DNA of 64,000 nucleotides from NCBI RefSeq assembly GCF_021172065.1, contig NZ_CP087880.1:2208583-2272582 (forward strand). The letters are read 5' to 3'. Of this stretch, positions 8,961-18,180 are shown in pieces. The notes beneath the pieces are model-generated. The model saw only the letters and a program-made list of their open reading frames with translations. It was not told where the DNA came from and did not search any database. A program made the position numbers and the translations under genes. Source of the DNA: Pseudocitrobacter corydidari (GTDB taxonomy: Bacteria > Pseudomonadota > Gammaproteobacteria > Enterobacterales > Enterobacteriaceae). The first letter of the stretch is position 1; each line of letters begins with the position of its first letter.

Positions 8961-9473
8961 TTATTTCTTCAGATGAGGGTAGAAGTTACAAGGACGGGTG
9001 CGGGAGTCGAGCTGCGCCGCAATAATATTTTCCCACGCGGTACGACACGCTTTGGTCGAACCCGGCATAGCGAAAATCAGCGTCCGGTTAGCCATCCCGG
9101 CAATGGCGCGGGATTGCAGCGTGGCGGTGCCAATCTCTTCAAAAGAGAGCATACGGAAGACTTCGCCGAAACCTTCGATTTCACGGTCGAACAGCGGGAG
9201 CAGCGCTTCCGGTGCCTGGTCGCCATCGGTCAGGCCGGTGCCGCCGGTGATTAACACCACCTGCACGTCATCGCGTGCAATCCACTCGGAGACCTTTGCG
9301 CGAATGGCATAGCGATTCTCTTTCACAATCGCTTTATCGACCACCGTGTGGCCCGCCTCCTGCGCAGAATCACGCAGATAATGACCGGAGGTATCATCCT
9401 CTTCGCCACGGCGGCTGGAAATAGTAAGAATAGCGATACGGGTCGGGAAAAATTCAGTGCTCGCCTGACTCAT
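8961..9473 (-). CDS. moaB: Molybdenum cofactor protein MoaB
   Basis: This 170-residue protein of the MogA/MoaB fold carries LITGGTGLTDGDQAPEALLPL and the later FAMPGSTKA loop. The family binds molybdopterin and some members adenylylate it. In E. coli MoaB is dispensable because MogA does that step. It is the second gene of the operon, 21 bases after moaA. Confidence 0.95.
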   Translation of the reverse strand: MSQASTEFFPTRIAILTISSRRGEEDDTSGHYLRDSAQEAGHTVVDKAIVKENRYAIRAKVSEWIARDDVQVVLITGGTGLTDGDQAPEALLPLFDREIEGFGEVFRMLSFEEIGTATLQSRAIAGMANRTLIFAMPGSTKACRTAWENIIAAQLDSRTRPCNFYPHLKK

Positions 9474-9494
9474 TTAACACTCCTTGAAAACGAA

Positions 9495-10484
9495 TTATCC
9501 ACCAATATAGGACAGATTCTGGGTGATCCCAGTATTGCCCTGGTGCAGGAAGTGGGTCTGCTTCTTATGGGTTAACGCTTCTGCAATGCGTGCTTCGAGT
9601 TCCTGCTGCTGGGCATCTGCCGCTAACAGATCGCGAAGGTCTACGCCGCCGTCGCCGAAAAGGCATAAATGCAGTTTGCCCACGGAAGAGACGCGCAGAC
9701 GGTTACAGGTGGCGCAAAAATCTTTTTCATACGGCATGATTAAGCCGATTTCCCCTTCATAGTCGGGGTGACAAAAGACCTGTGCCGGGCCGTCGCTGCG
9801 CTGTCGGATCTGATGTATCCAGCCGCGTTTGAGCAACTGGTCGCGCAGCACCATCCCGGAGATATGGTGTTTGCGGAACAAATCGCTGCCGTCGCCGGTT
9901 TCCATCAGTTCGATAAATCGGAGTTGAATGCGGCGCGGTTTGATCCACGCCAGAAAGGTGTCGAGCTGGTGATGGTTTACGTCGCGCATCAGCACGGTGT
10001 TAACCTTCACTTTTTCAAAGCCCGCGCTGAAGGCGGCGTCGATGCCGTCCATCACCTGGCGGAATTTGTCCTGACCGGTAATTGCATGAAACTGACGCGC
10101 ATCAAGGCTGTCGACGCTGACGTTCAGCGCCGTAAGGCCCGCTTCACGCCAGGCGGCAACGTCGCGCGCCATGCGGTAACCATTGGTGGTCACGGCAATC
10201 TGTTTGATGGCCGCGTTTTCTCTTACTGCTGCGATGATGTCGACAAAGTCGCGACGCAGGCTCGGCTCGCCGCCGGTGAGACGCACTTTTTCGGTACCCA
10301 GTGCGGAAAAGGCACGGGTAACCCGTCGCACTTCATCCAGCGACAAAAAGCCATTGTTGGTGACTTCGCCCGGCTTGTAGCCGTTGGGTAGACAGTAGGT
10401 ACAACGGAAGTTGCACACATCGGTTATCGACAGACGCAGATAAAAGAACCTGCGCGCGAACGCATCAGTAAGTTGTGAAGCCAT
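9495..10484 (-). CDS. moaA: GTP 3',8-cyclase MoaA (radical SAM)
   Basis: This 329-residue enzyme catalyses the first step of molybdenum cofactor synthesis, converting GTP to 3',8-cyclo-GTP. It has the N-terminal radical SAM cluster motif [15 protein letters not shown] for SAM binding, a C-terminal cluster CATCNRLRV with a further cysteine (HLCLF), and the conserved Gly-Gly end. The ATG at 10484 ([13 protein letters not shown]) lies after AAAGG and gives the E. coli length; the longer open frame upstream is riboswitch leader. Confidence 0.97.
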   Translation of the reverse strand: MASQLTDAFARRFFYLRLSITDVCNFRCTYCLPNGYKPGEVTNNGFLSLDEVRRVTRAFSALGTEKVRLTGGEPSLRRDFVDIIAAVRENAAIKQIAVTTNGYRMARDVAAWREAGLTALNVSVDSLDARQFHAITGQDKFRQVMDGIDAAFSAGFEKVKVNTVLMRDVNHHQLDTFLAWIKPRRIQLRFIELMETGDGSDLFRKHHISGMVLRDQLLKRGWIHQIRQRSDGPAQVFCHPDYEGEIGLIMPYEKDFCATCNRLRVSSVGKLHLCLFGDGGVDLRDLLAADAQQQELEARIAEALTHKKQTHFLHQGNTGITQNLSYIGG

Positions 10485-10499
10485 AGACACCTTTCCAAA

Positions 10500-10595
10500 T
10501 ACGGGAGGCGAGGTCATTTCTTCCTTCGCCCTGGTGATGTTAAACATCACGGCCAAAGCGCCTTATCTTTCGACTTAGGCCCAGAGGCTAGAGTG
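10500..10595 (-). promoter_or_regulatory. Moco (molybdenum cofactor) riboswitch in moaA leader
   Basis: The leader contains the blocks typical of the enterobacterial Moco RNA motif: CACTCTAGCCTCTGGGCC, GGCGCTTTGGCCGTGATG, CACCAGGGCGAAGGAAGAAA and TGACCTCGCCTCCCGTAT, close to those before E. coli moaA. The ribosome site of moaA follows directly. In E. coli this RNA lowers moaA expression when Moco is abundant. The boundaries are approximate. Confidence 0.88.
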
Positions 10596-10628
10596 TTTTT
10601 CAGCATTATTGCTGAAAGGGTTATGCCG

Positions 10629-10634
10629 ATAGTA
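10629..10634 (-). promoter_or_regulatory. Candidate -10 element for moaA
   Basis: Read on the minus strand this is TACTAT. It would start transcription near 10622, upstream of the riboswitch, and puts the ModE box centre at about -58, which suits an activator position. Prediction only. Confidence 0.4.
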
Positions 10635-10667
10635 GCGCGAGATGGACGAGTTTGCCATTTTCCGCTC

Positions 10668-10693
10668 TCGCTATATAAATTTATATATAGCGA
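10668..10693. promoter_or_regulatory. ModE-type box upstream of moaA
   Basis: TCGCTATA, an AT-rich core of TATA/AAATTTATA type, and TATAGCGA form a near-perfect dyad matching the ModE operator pattern (CGCTATAT..TATAGCG). E. coli moaA is activated by ModE-molybdate from a similar upstream site. modE itself lies at 33577 in this window. Confidence 0.8.
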
Positions 10694-10832
10694 CATGATC
10701 GTGCACTTTCCCTACAGAATACGCATAAATCACGCTTTTGCATTGATATACGTCATTTTGCCTGGGGTGCGGCATCGTCTTTTGGGAGTAGTTACGCTAA
10801 TGTAAGCAGATGTACCAACATAAGGAAGTTGT

Positions 10833-11741
10833 ATGCGCAATCGCACTCTGGCCGATCTCGATCGCGTCGTCGCCCTTGGGGGTGGACATGGATTGGGGCG
10901 AGTGATGTCCTCACTCTCCTCCCTCGGCTCCCGTTTAACCGGTATTGTCACCACCACCGATAATGGTGGCTCGACCGGTCGCATTCGCCGCTCTGAAGGC
11001 GGTATCGCCTGGGGCGACATGCGAAATTGCATCAACCAGTTGATCACCGAACCCAGCGTAGCGTCCGCTATGTTTGAGTACCGTTTTGGCGGGAATGGCG
11101 AACTTTCCGGTCATAACCTCGGAAATCTGATGTTAAAGGCACTGGACCACCTGAGCGTGCGGCCTTTAGAGGCAATCAATTTAATAAGAAATCTGTTGAA
11201 AGTTGAAGCCTCGTTAATTCCAATGTCGGAACAACCGGTCGATTTGATGGCTATCGACCAGGAAGGCCATGAAGTCTACGGGGAAGTGAATATCGATCAG
11301 TTGCCGCTACCGCCGCAGGAGCTGATGCTTTCGCCCTCGGTATCTGCAACACGCGAAGCGGTGCAGGCGATTGGCGAAGCGGATCTCATCCTGATTGGCC
11401 CCGGCAGTTTTTATACCAGCCTGCTGCCCGCATTATTGTTGAGCGACGTGGCGCAGGCGCTGCGCCGCACGCCTGCGCCTATGGTGTATATCGGCAATTT
11501 AGGTCGTGAACTCAGCCCGGCGGCGGCCAGCCTGACGCTTGCGAAAAAACTCGACATTCTGGAGCACTACGTCGGGAAACCGGTGATTGATGCGGTGGTC
11601 GTTGGCCCCAAAGTAGATACTGCTAATATTGGCAATCGTGTCGTCATTCAGGAGCCATTGGAAGCCAGCGATATTCGCTATCGCCACGACCGTCAGCTAT
11701 TACGCGACGCGCTGGAAAAGGCGATTCAGGCATTAGGTTAG
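10833..11741 (+). CDS. ybhK: YbhK, YvcK/CofD-family gluconeogenesis-type factor
   Basis: This 302-residue protein has the same length as E. coli YbhK and the family motifs [11 protein letters not shown] and [23 protein letters not shown], and IGPGSFYTS. The family binds UDP-sugars in Bacillus (YvcK) and is linked to cell-envelope homeostasis. It is divergent from moaA. In E. coli uvrB follows; here eptA-pmrAB is interposed. Confidence 0.93.
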   Translation: MRNRTLADLDRVVALGGGHGLGRVMSSLSSLGSRLTGIVTTTDNGGSTGRIRRSEGGIAWGDMRNCINQLITEPSVASAMFEYRFGGNGELSGHNLGNLMLKALDHLSVRPLEAINLIRNLLKVEASLIPMSEQPVDLMAIDQEGHEVYGEVNIDQLPLPPQELMLSPSVSATREAVQAIGEADLILIGPGSFYTSLLPALLLSDVAQALRRTPAPMVYIGNLGRELSPAAASLTLAKKLDILEHYVGKPVIDAVVVGPKVDTANIGNRVVIQEPLEASDIRYRHDRQLLRDALEKAIQALG

Positions 11742-11754
11742 CTTTCCTTAAAAT

Positions 11755-11771
11755 CTTAAGGTTGTCTTAAA
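11755..11771 (+). promoter_or_regulatory. PmrA box before eptA
   Basis: CTTAAG-N5-CTTAAA fits the PmrA (BasR) direct-repeat consensus, with half-sites 11 bases apart. It is 47 bases before the eptA start. A further CTTAAA at 11747 is off-register. Autoregulation of eptA-pmrA-pmrB by PmrA is the expected logic. Confidence 0.82.
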
Positions 11772-11817
11772 AAACACCCGGCAACATAGCGAACATCATT
11801 TTTACAGGAAGATCGCT

Positions 11818-13452
11818 ATGTTGCGCTTTTTACGCTATCGCCCGACCGTTAGCCGTTTAACTTATATTCTGCTTTTCGCGCTCTATATTGCGCTGGCGCT
11901 GAATGTCGCTTTTTATCGCCAGGCATGGTCCCTGTTACCGGTGAATACCTTCCATAATGGGTTGGTTTTCTTCACGATGCCGTTGGTCGCCTTTTCGGTG
12001 ATGGTGATTTGTCTGGCGCTGGCCTCATTCCTGCGGCTGGAAAAAGTGCTGACGACGCTGTTTATTTTACTCAGCGCATCGGCACAATATTTTATTATGA
12101 CCTTCGGCGTGATTATCGACCGGTCGATGATTACCAATATTCTCGATACCACTCCGGCGGAAAGTTATGCCCTGATGTCGGGCAAGATGATTCTTACACT
12201 GCTTTTTACCGCGGCGCTTTTCGTCGCCCTGGCGTGGTGGATAAAAATAAAGCCGGCAACACGGAAATGGCGTGAAGCGGGACTGCGAGCCGCTTCGGTG
12301 CTGGCTTCTGTTTTACTTATTGTGATTGTCGCGGCCTTCTTTTATAAAGACTACGCTTCACTGTTCCGCAACAATAAAGAGCTGGTGAAGTCGTTAAATC
12401 CTTCCAACAGCATCACCGCAATCAACTCCTGGTACGCCCATAATAAAATGGATAACCTGCCGCTGGTACGCATTGGCGAAGATGCAAAACAGAAAGAAGC
12501 GATGAAAAACGGGCCGCATAAAAACCTGACCATTCTTATTGTCGGCGAAACATCGCGCGGTGAAGATTTCTCGCTCGGGGGTTATTCGCGTGAAACTAAT
12601 CCTCGGCTTGCGCAGGACAACGTGGTGTATTTCCCGAAAACAACCTCCTGCGGTACCGCTACCGCCGTTTCCGTTCCCTGTATGTTTTCAAATATGCCGC
12701 GCGCCCACTATGACGAGCAACTGGCGCATCATCAGGAAGGCCTGCTGGATATCGTGCAGCGTGCAGGTATTCAGGTGCAGTGGAATGAGAACGACGGCGG
12801 ATGTAAAGGCGCATGCGACCGCGTACCGCATCAGAATATGAACGTGCTGAACCTGCCAGGTCAGTGCATTGATGGCGAATGTTACGATGAAGTGCTATTC
12901 CACGATCTGGATAACTATATTGATAAATTAAACGGTGATGGGCTGATTGTGTTACATACCATTGGCAGCCATGGCCCGACCTATTACAACCGTTATCCAA
13001 AGGAATTTCGTAAATTCACGCCAACCTGCGACACCAACGAAATTCAGTCATGCTCTCAGGAGCAACTGGTAAACACCTACGATAACACTGTGCTGTACGT
13101 TGATTATATCGTCGATAAAGCGATTAAATTACTGCAATCCAAACAGGATAAATTCACCACCAGCCTGGTTTATCTCTCAGACCACGGTGAGTCACTGGGT
13201 GAAAATGGTATTTACCTGCACGGTCTGCCCTATTCTATTGCGCCGGATACCCAAAAACATGTCCCGATGCTGCTGTGGCTGTCCGACGATTATCAGAAAC
13301 GTTATGACGTGAACTATGACTGTCTGAAAAAAGCATCGACACAAAATGAATATTCTCAGGATAATCTCTTCTCTACGATGTTGGGTATACTGGGCGTAGA
13401 GACCACTGAATATCGCGCGGCTGATGACATACTCAAGACGTGCAGAGGATAA
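11818..13452 (+). CDS. eptA: Phosphoethanolamine transferase EptA (PmrC) for lipid A
   Basis: The 544-residue protein has five N-terminal membrane segments and a periplasmic sulfatase-fold domain. Visible motifs are [15 protein letters not shown] (metal site), [15 protein letters not shown] with the nucleophilic Thr, the Cys-rich [27 protein letters not shown] and [12 protein letters not shown]. EptA transfers phosphoethanolamine to lipid A phosphates and reduces binding of cationic peptides such as polymyxin. It is the first gene of eptA-pmrA-pmrB, four bases upstream of pmrA. It resembles E. coli EptA throughout, but in E. coli the operon is at a different chromosomal site. Confidence 0.95.
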   Translation: MLRFLRYRPTVSRLTYILLFALYIALALNVAFYRQAWSLLPVNTFHNGLVFFTMPLVAFSVMVICLALASFLRLEKVLTTLFILLSASAQYFIMTFGVIIDRSMITNILDTTPAESYALMSGKMILTLLFTAALFVALAWWIKIKPATRKWREAGLRAASVLASVLLIVIVAAFFYKDYASLFRNNKELVKSLNPSNSITAINSWYAHNKMDNLPLVRIGEDAKQKEAMKNGPHKNLTILIVGETSRGEDFSLGGYSRETNPRLAQDNVVYFPKTTSCGTATAVSVPCMFSNMPRAHYDEQLAHHQEGLLDIVQRAGIQVQWNENDGGCKGACDRVPHQNMNVLNLPGQCIDGECYDEVLFHDLDNYIDKLNGDGLIVLHTIGSHGPTYYNRYPKEFRKFTPTCDTNEIQSCSQEQLVNTYDNTVLYVDYIVDKAIKLLQSKQDKFTTSLVYLSDHGESLGENGIYLHGLPYSIAPDTQKHVPMLLWLSDDYQKRYDVNYDCLKKASTQNEYSQDNLFSTMLGILGVETTEYRAADDILKTCRG

Positions 13453-13456
13453 CGAA

Positions 13457-14128
13457 ATGAAAATTTTAGTCGTGGAAGATGACGCGCTGTTATTGCAGGG
13501 CTTAATTCTGGCGATGCAAAGCGAAGGGTACGCCTGCGATGGTGTCACCACCGCACGTCAGGCGGAACTCAGCCTGCAATCCGGGCTCTATAGTTTGATC
13601 GTGCTGGATTTGGGCCTGCCAGACGAAGATGGATTGCATTTCCTCTCGCGCATCCGTCAGGAAAAATGCAGCCTTCCAGTGCTAATTTTGACCGCCCGAG
13701 ATACCCTGGACGATCGTATCAGCGGCCTGGACACCGGCGCGGACGATTACCTGGTTAAACCGTTTGCCCTGGAAGAGCTCAACGCCCGTATCCGTGCGCT
13801 GTTGCGTCGCCATTATAATCAGGGCGAAAACGAAATCACGGTGGCGAACTTACGTCTTAACACCACGCGTCGTCAGGTCTGGCTGGACGAACAACCGCTG
13901 GAGCTGACGCCAAAAGAGTTTGCCCTGCTCTCGCGCCTGATGCAGAAAGCCGGAAGCCCGGTACATCGCGAAATTCTCTACAACGATATCTACAACTGGG
14001 ACAACGAGCCGTCGACCAATACGCTGGAAGTGCATATTCACAACCTGCGCGATAAAGTCGGCAAGTCACGTATTCGCACAGTCAGAGGCTTTGGCTACCA
14101 GCTGGAAAACAGCGAGGTAACCGACTAA
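13457..14128 (+). CDS. pmrA: Response regulator PmrA (BasR)
   Basis: This 223-residue OmpR-family regulator has a receiver domain with acidic residues in VVEDD, phosphoacceptor Asp51 ([11 protein letters not shown]) and VKPFALEEL, then a winged-helix domain ([39 protein letters not shown]). The ATG at 13457 follows GAGGATAACGA. It is preferred over the open frame reaching back into eptA. It activates lipid A modification genes when phosphorylated by PmrB. Confidence 0.95.
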   Translation: MKILVVEDDALLLQGLILAMQSEGYACDGVTTARQAELSLQSGLYSLIVLDLGLPDEDGLHFLSRIRQEKCSLPVLILTARDTLDDRISGLDTGADDYLVKPFALEELNARIRALLRRHYNQGENEITVANLRLNTTRRQVWLDEQPLELTPKEFALLSRLMQKAGSPVHREILYNDIYNWDNEPSTNTLEVHIHNLRDKVGKSRIRTVRGFGYQLENSEVTD

Positions 14129-14130
14129 AT

Positions 14131-15273
14131 ATGCCTCTTTCCGCGATCCGAAAATGGCCGATGCGCCACCAGCTATTACTGACCGTCGGTATTATTCTGG
14201 TGGTTTTTCAGGTTATCAGCGTGTTCTGGCTCTGGCATGAAAGCAAAGAGCAGATTGACCTGGAAGTTGCCAGCATCCTGAAGGGCCACAACAACGCTAA
14301 ACATATTCAGCACGAGGTTCGCGAAGCGGTTGCCAGTTTGCTGGTGCCAAGCCTGGTGATTATTGGCCTGGCGCTGTTTGTCTGTATGAAAGCGGTGAAA
14401 CGCATCACCCGCCCGCTGTCTGACCTGCAAAAAGAGCTCGATGCGCGCACGCCAGATAACCTGCAACCTATCCATCTGGAAAGAACCGTTCTGGAAGTCG
14501 ATGCGGTAACGTCGGCCATCAACCAACTGGTGGCGCGTTTGACGCAAACGCTCGATCGCGAACGATTATTCACCGCCGACGTGGCCCATGAACTCCGCAC
14601 CCCGCTGGCGGGTTTACGCTTACATCTGGAACTCATTGAAAAAGCGCATGCCATTAACGTTGGGCCGCTGATTCAGCGTCTGGATCAAATGACTAACAGC
14701 GTAGCCCAGCTACTGCAACTCGCGCGCGTGGGCCAGTCATTTTCTGCGGGTAGCTACCAGCGCGTCGAGTTAATGGCGGATGTCATTTTGCCGCTGAAGG
14801 ATGAGCTGGAATCCATGCTGAAAGGGCGCGAACAGACGCTGGTGATAAGCGAAAACGTCCACGATATCGCGGTTGCCGGCGATGCCACGTTGATAAAGGT
14901 GATGGTGCGTAACCTGGTCGAAAACGCGTACCGTTACAGCCCAACCCATTCCGCCATTACGCTGTCTGCTGCTGCATCGCCCACGCCGATGTTGATTGTC
15001 GAAGATGAAGGTCCAGGCATTGATGAATCAAAAGTAGGCGAACTGAGCCAGGCATTTGTGCGAATGGATAGCCGCTACGGCGGAATTGGGCTGGGGTTAA
15101 GTATTGTCACGCGAATTGCGCAGCTGCACGAAGCGGCGTTTTATTTGCAAAATCGGGAAGAGAGAAGCGGCACGCGGGCATGGATTGCATTCACGCCCGC
15201 AAACCTGAAACCGAAGTTAGAAAGTCAAAATCCAGTGGCAGAGAAATCCGACGACAATCAGGCCGGAAAATAA
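14131..15273 (+). CDS. pmrB: Sensor histidine kinase PmrB (BasS)
   Basis: This 380-residue kinase has membrane segments near residues 13-34 and 69-89, with a short periplasmic loop between them containing acidic residues of the metal-sensing type. The H-box is FTADVAHELRTPLAGLRLH (His153), with N-box NLVENAYRYSP, DEGPGI and GIGLGLSIV. In Salmonella PmrB responds to ferric iron, aluminium and mild acid. It lies two bases after pmrA. Its 3' end is overlapped on the other strand by a pmrR-like gene. Confidence 0.94.
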   Translation: MPLSAIRKWPMRHQLLLTVGIILVVFQVISVFWLWHESKEQIDLEVASILKGHNNAKHIQHEVREAVASLLVPSLVIIGLALFVCMKAVKRITRPLSDLQKELDARTPDNLQPIHLERTVLEVDAVTSAINQLVARLTQTLDRERLFTADVAHELRTPLAGLRLHLELIEKAHAINVGPLIQRLDQMTNSVAQLLQLARVGQSFSAGSYQRVELMADVILPLKDELESMLKGREQTLVISENVHDIAVAGDATLIKVMVRNLVENAYRYSPTHSAITLSAAASPTPMLIVEDEGPGIDESKVGELSQAFVRMDSRYGGIGLGLSIVTRIAQLHEAAFYLQNREERSGTRAWIAFTPANLKPKLESQNPVAEKSDDNQAGK

Positions 15274-15309
15274 CAGAGTCAGAGATTGCTGAACATTTAG
15301 ATTAGACAT
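15217..15309 (-). CDS. pmrR: PmrR-like 30-residue membrane peptide
   Basis: This small frame encodes 30 residues with a charged or polar start (MSNLNVQQSLT), one membrane segment (LLFSGLIVVGFLCHWIL) and then TF. AGAGG lies eight bases before the ATG, and a perfect PmrA box lies 43 bases upstream. Salmonella and E. coli PmrR is a similarly sized PmrA-induced membrane peptide that inhibits LpxT, freeing lipid A phosphates for EptA. The SLT..FS..V..FL..W pattern resembles it. The coding end is antisense to the last 57 bases of pmrB. Identification rests on size, hydrophobicity, promoter and neighbours. Confidence 0.75.
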   Translation of the reverse strand: MSNLNVQQSLTLLFSGLIVVGFLCHWILTF

Positions 15310-15351
15310 GGAACTATCCTCTTGTTGATGTGGACAGTATCCATGTTGGAT

Positions 15352-15368
15352 ATTAAGCGAACATTAAG
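15352..15368 (-). promoter_or_regulatory. PmrA box before pmrR
   Basis: On the minus strand the sequence is CTTAAT-GTTCG-CTTAAT, a perfect direct repeat with N5 spacing. A GATACT element follows at about 15337-15342 and may serve as the -10. It reads toward the pmrR-like frame, not toward pmrB or uvrB. Confidence 0.82.
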
Positions 15369-15407
15369 GCTGGCATTTCCTCGTGTGATGCCAGCCTCAT
15401 TTTTTTA
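15368..15407 (+). terminator. Terminator of eptA-pmrA-pmrB
   Basis: GGCTGGCAT and ATGCCAGCC form a nine-pair stem around TTCCTCGTGTG, followed by TCATTTTTTT on the plus strand. It ends just before the convergent uvrB stop codon and touches the pmrR PmrA box. Confidence 0.85.
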
Positions 15408-15409
15408 GC

Positions 15410-17431
15410 TTATGACGCTGCGATAAACAATTCACGCAGTTGATGAAGCTTATCGCGGATCTCGGCGGCTTCTTCAAACTCCAGGTTCTGCGCATGTTGC
15501 AACATCTGCGCCTCCAGCGACTGGATTTGCTGTTGCAGCGCTTTCGGCGTCAGCGCCTGATCCGCTTCAACAATCTGCACACCGCCGCGAGACTTACCGC
15601 GACCTTTCGTTTTCGTTTTCGCCAGCCCCTCGCCCAGCGCCAGAATATCGACCACTTTCTTGTTCAGGCCCTGCGGAACAATTCCGTGCTCTTCGTTGTA
15701 GCGCTGCTGCTTCTCACGACGACGTTCGGTTTCACCAATCGCCTTCGCCATCGATGGCGTGATTTTATCGCCGTAGAGAATCGCCTTGCCGTTAATGTTA
15801 CGCGCGGCACGGCCAATGGTCTGGATTAGCGAACGCTCGGAACGCAGGAAGCCCTCTTTATCGGCATCCAGAATCGCTACCAGCGACACTTCTGGCATAT
15901 CGAGGCCTTCTCGCAACAGGTTAATCCCCACCAGCACGTCAAACTCGCCAAGGCGCAAATCGCGAATGATTTCCATACGTTCGACGGTGTCGATGTCCGA
16001 GTGCAAATAGCGCACGCGTTCGCCGTGTTCTTCAAGGTATTCGGTGAGATCTTCCGCCATCCGCTTGGTCAGCGTCGTGACCAGTACGCGTTCGTTAATG
16101 GCCGTGCGCAGACGAATTTCTGACAGCAGATCGTCGACCTGCGTCGCCACCGGCCGCACTTCAATCACCGGATCGAGCAGGCCGGTAGGACGCACCACCT
16201 GATCGATAACTTCGTCGCCGGATTTCTCAAGCTCGTAGTTCCCAGGCGTCGCGGAAACGTAAATGGTTTGCGGCGCGAGGGCTTCAAATTCTTCAAACTT
16301 CAGCGGACGGTTATCAAGGGCCGACGGCAGACGGAAACCGTACTCCACCAGCGTCTCTTTACGCGCCCGGTCGCCGCGATACATGCCGCCAATTTGCGGA
16401 ATGGTCACGTGGGATTCATCAATGACCAGCAGGCCATCCGCCGGAAGGTAATCAAACAACGTCGGCGGCGGCTCGCCCGGCCCGCGCCCAGAGAGATAGC
16501 GCGAGTAGTTTTCAATGCCCGAGCAGTAGCCCAGTTCATTCATCATTTCGAGGTCAAACTGTGTGCGCTGGCTGAGTCGCTGCTCTTCAAGCAGTTTGTT
16601 GTTCTCCAGCAGCACTTTGCGACGTTCAGCCAGTTCGTCTTTGATATCTTCCATCGCCTGCACGATGCGTTCGCGCGGGGTGACGTAGTGCGTTTTGGGA
16701 TAGACCGTAAAACGTTGAATGGTGCCCTCTACGTGGCCCGTTAGCGGGTCAAACAGCGACAGGCGCTCGACCTCTTCGTCAAACAGTTCAACGCGCAGCG
16801 CCAGGTCTTCCGATTCCGCCGGGAAGATATCGATAACTTCGCCGCGTACGCGGAAAGTACCGCGCTGGAATGCCTGATCGTTGCGCGCGTATTGCAGCTC
16901 GGCCAGACGACGCAGAATGGCGCGCTGGTCGATAATCATGCCGACCGTCAGATGCAGCATCATTTTCAGGTAGAGATCCGGGTCGCCCAACCCGTAAATT
17001 GCCGACACGGAGGCCACCACGATGACGTCGCGACGCTCAAGCAAGGCTTTGGTCGCCGACAAACGCATCTGTTCAATGTGTTCGTTCACCGAGGCATCTT
17101 TCTCAATGAAGGTATCTGAACTGGGAACGTAGGCTTCCGGCTGATAGTAATCGTAGTAGGAGACGAAGAACTCGACGGCGTTTTCGGGGAAAAACTCTTT
17201 CATCTCGCCATACAGCTGCGCCGCCAGCGTTTTGTTTGGCGCAAGCACCATCGTCGGGCGCTGGAGATCGGCAATCACGTTGGCGACGGTGAAGGTTTTC
17301 CCCGAGCCGGTTACCCCCAACAGCGTTTGATGCGCAAGACCATCTTCCAGCCCTTCTTTCAGGCGCGCGATGGCATCAGGCTGATCGCCTGAGGGTTGAA
17401 AGGCCGAATGCAATTTGAACGGTTTACTCAT
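15410..17431 (-). CDS. uvrB: UvrB, excinuclease ABC subunit B
   Basis: This 673-residue protein has the same length as E. coli UvrB. Motifs include Walker [11 protein letters not shown], the beta-hairpin region [17 protein letters not shown], helicase box [18 protein letters not shown] and the C-terminal UVR domain that contacts UvrC ([18 protein letters not shown]). It verifies damage in nucleotide excision repair. The ATG at 17431 ([11 protein letters not shown]) matches the family start, two codons after the first possible one. A LexA box and DnaA boxes lie upstream. Confidence 0.98.
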   Translation of the reverse strand: MSKPFKLHSAFQPSGDQPDAIARLKEGLEDGLAHQTLLGVTGSGKTFTVANVIADLQRPTMVLAPNKTLAAQLYGEMKEFFPENAVEFFVSYYDYYQPEAYVPSSDTFIEKDASVNEHIEQMRLSATKALLERRDVIVVASVSAIYGLGDPDLYLKMMLHLTVGMIIDQRAILRRLAELQYARNDQAFQRGTFRVRGEVIDIFPAESEDLALRVELFDEEVERLSLFDPLTGHVEGTIQRFTVYPKTHYVTPRERIVQAMEDIKDELAERRKVLLENNKLLEEQRLSQRTQFDLEMMNELGYCSGIENYSRYLSGRGPGEPPPTLFDYLPADGLLVIDESHVTIPQIGGMYRGDRARKETLVEYGFRLPSALDNRPLKFEEFEALAPQTIYVSATPGNYELEKSGDEVIDQVVRPTGLLDPVIEVRPVATQVDDLLSEIRLRTAINERVLVTTLTKRMAEDLTEYLEEHGERVRYLHSDIDTVERMEIIRDLRLGEFDVLVGINLLREGLDMPEVSLVAILDADKEGFLRSERSLIQTIGRAARNINGKAILYGDKITPSMAKAIGETERRREKQQRYNEEHGIVPQGLNKKVVDILALGEGLAKTKTKGRGKSRGGVQIVEADQALTPKALQQQIQSLEAQMLQHAQNLEFEEAAEIRDKLHQLRELFIAAS

Positions 17432-17509
17432 GAACAAAGCTACCTGGTGGCGGGTTAATCGGGCAGGTGATTAATTCTACTCTCCAGCGCTAAATTTGCC
17501 AACAAAAAA

Positions 17510-17529
17510 TACTGGATATAAAAACAGTA
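17510..17529. promoter_or_regulatory. LexA (SOS) box upstream of uvrB
   Basis: TACTGGATATAAAAACAGTA fits the TACTG-N10-CAGTA operator, with CTG and CAG exactly ten bases apart. It is 79 bases upstream of the uvrB start, as in E. coli, where uvrB is SOS-induced. Confidence 0.9.
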
Positions 17530-18180
17530 GCGCATTATGGTATTGCTGTTACGCCACGCTGAATCCATGCGTAGCGGCTGAAATTTGCGCTCTGGCAGGA
17601 TAAAACAACTCCCTCTGGAGGTTATCCCCAGAACTTTTTCTGTTTTAACATTTGTCAATATGTGTCATTAAACTTTTATGTCAGTGAGTCGCGCGCCACC
17701 CTCTACCATTGCTTTTATTCATCTTACTGATAATAAAAGAAAAGATTGAAAAGCCGCGTTTCGCATCAATTTACTGGCAAGCCGCGTATTCTCTCGCCTT
17801 CCGCAGGTTTTCTAACTCTAATACACAAGGTTATCCACAGGAATAGTGGATAAGTGTCTGGAGGCCCTATCCCCTGTCACTCGGGCGTTTTCGTCGATCG
17901 ACCCAAAAGCGACGGGTAAAAATTTTTTATCGTTAAATTTTGATTTTTATCAGCGAAAATCATCATGTGGTTTCTGCGTGACAGCCCTCACATTTTTGTA
18001 TAAATTTTGCTCAGCACTCGCTGTTTTTTTGCGCCAGCGCTGTGCATCCCTTCTCTCCGATCCATCCCTATTTCTTAAGTTAATTCTTAAAAATCAGCCG
18101 TTATGCTGAGGAAAGTCCGTTCTGGCAAGAGAATTGCAATCTTCTTTCGTGACCCTGACCTATAGCTTGAGGAGAACACG
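17530..18180. other. Long gene-poor region between uvrB and the orphan ATPase
   Basis: About 650 bases hold no convincing gene. They contain the LexA-regulated uvrB promoter at one end, an inverted DnaA-box pair near 17831-17853, and an AT-rich stretch with poly-T runs. A Shine-Dalgarno-led start follows at 18181. The frame at 17846-18109 (GTG start, 87 residues) has no ribosome site and atypical composition. Confidence 0.6.
17831..17853. promoter_or_regulatory. Inverted DnaA-box pair upstream of uvrB
   Basis: TTATCCACA (17831-17839) is a consensus DnaA box, and AGTGGATAA (17845-17853) is a near match in the opposite orientation, five bases away. The region upstream of E. coli uvrB is also known to contain a distal promoter with DnaA-binding sequence, so this may be the same element. 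Confidence 0.65.

Noticed and set aside
10485..10556. N-terminal extension of MoaA by 24 residues
   Set aside because: This stretch is riboswitch RNA; the conserved start MASQLTDAF at 10484 has the ribosome site.
18074..18091. A second PmrA-box-like pair (CTTAAG and CTTAAA) before the orphan ATPase
   Set aside because: The half-sites are 12 bases apart, one more than the 11 needed by PmrA, so helical phasing is off. It remains a weak possibility only.
17846..18109. 87-residue frame from a GTG in the uvrB-ATPase intergenic region
   Set aside because: It lacks a ribosome site, its start overlaps a DnaA box, and the translated sequence has unusual composition with no domain features.
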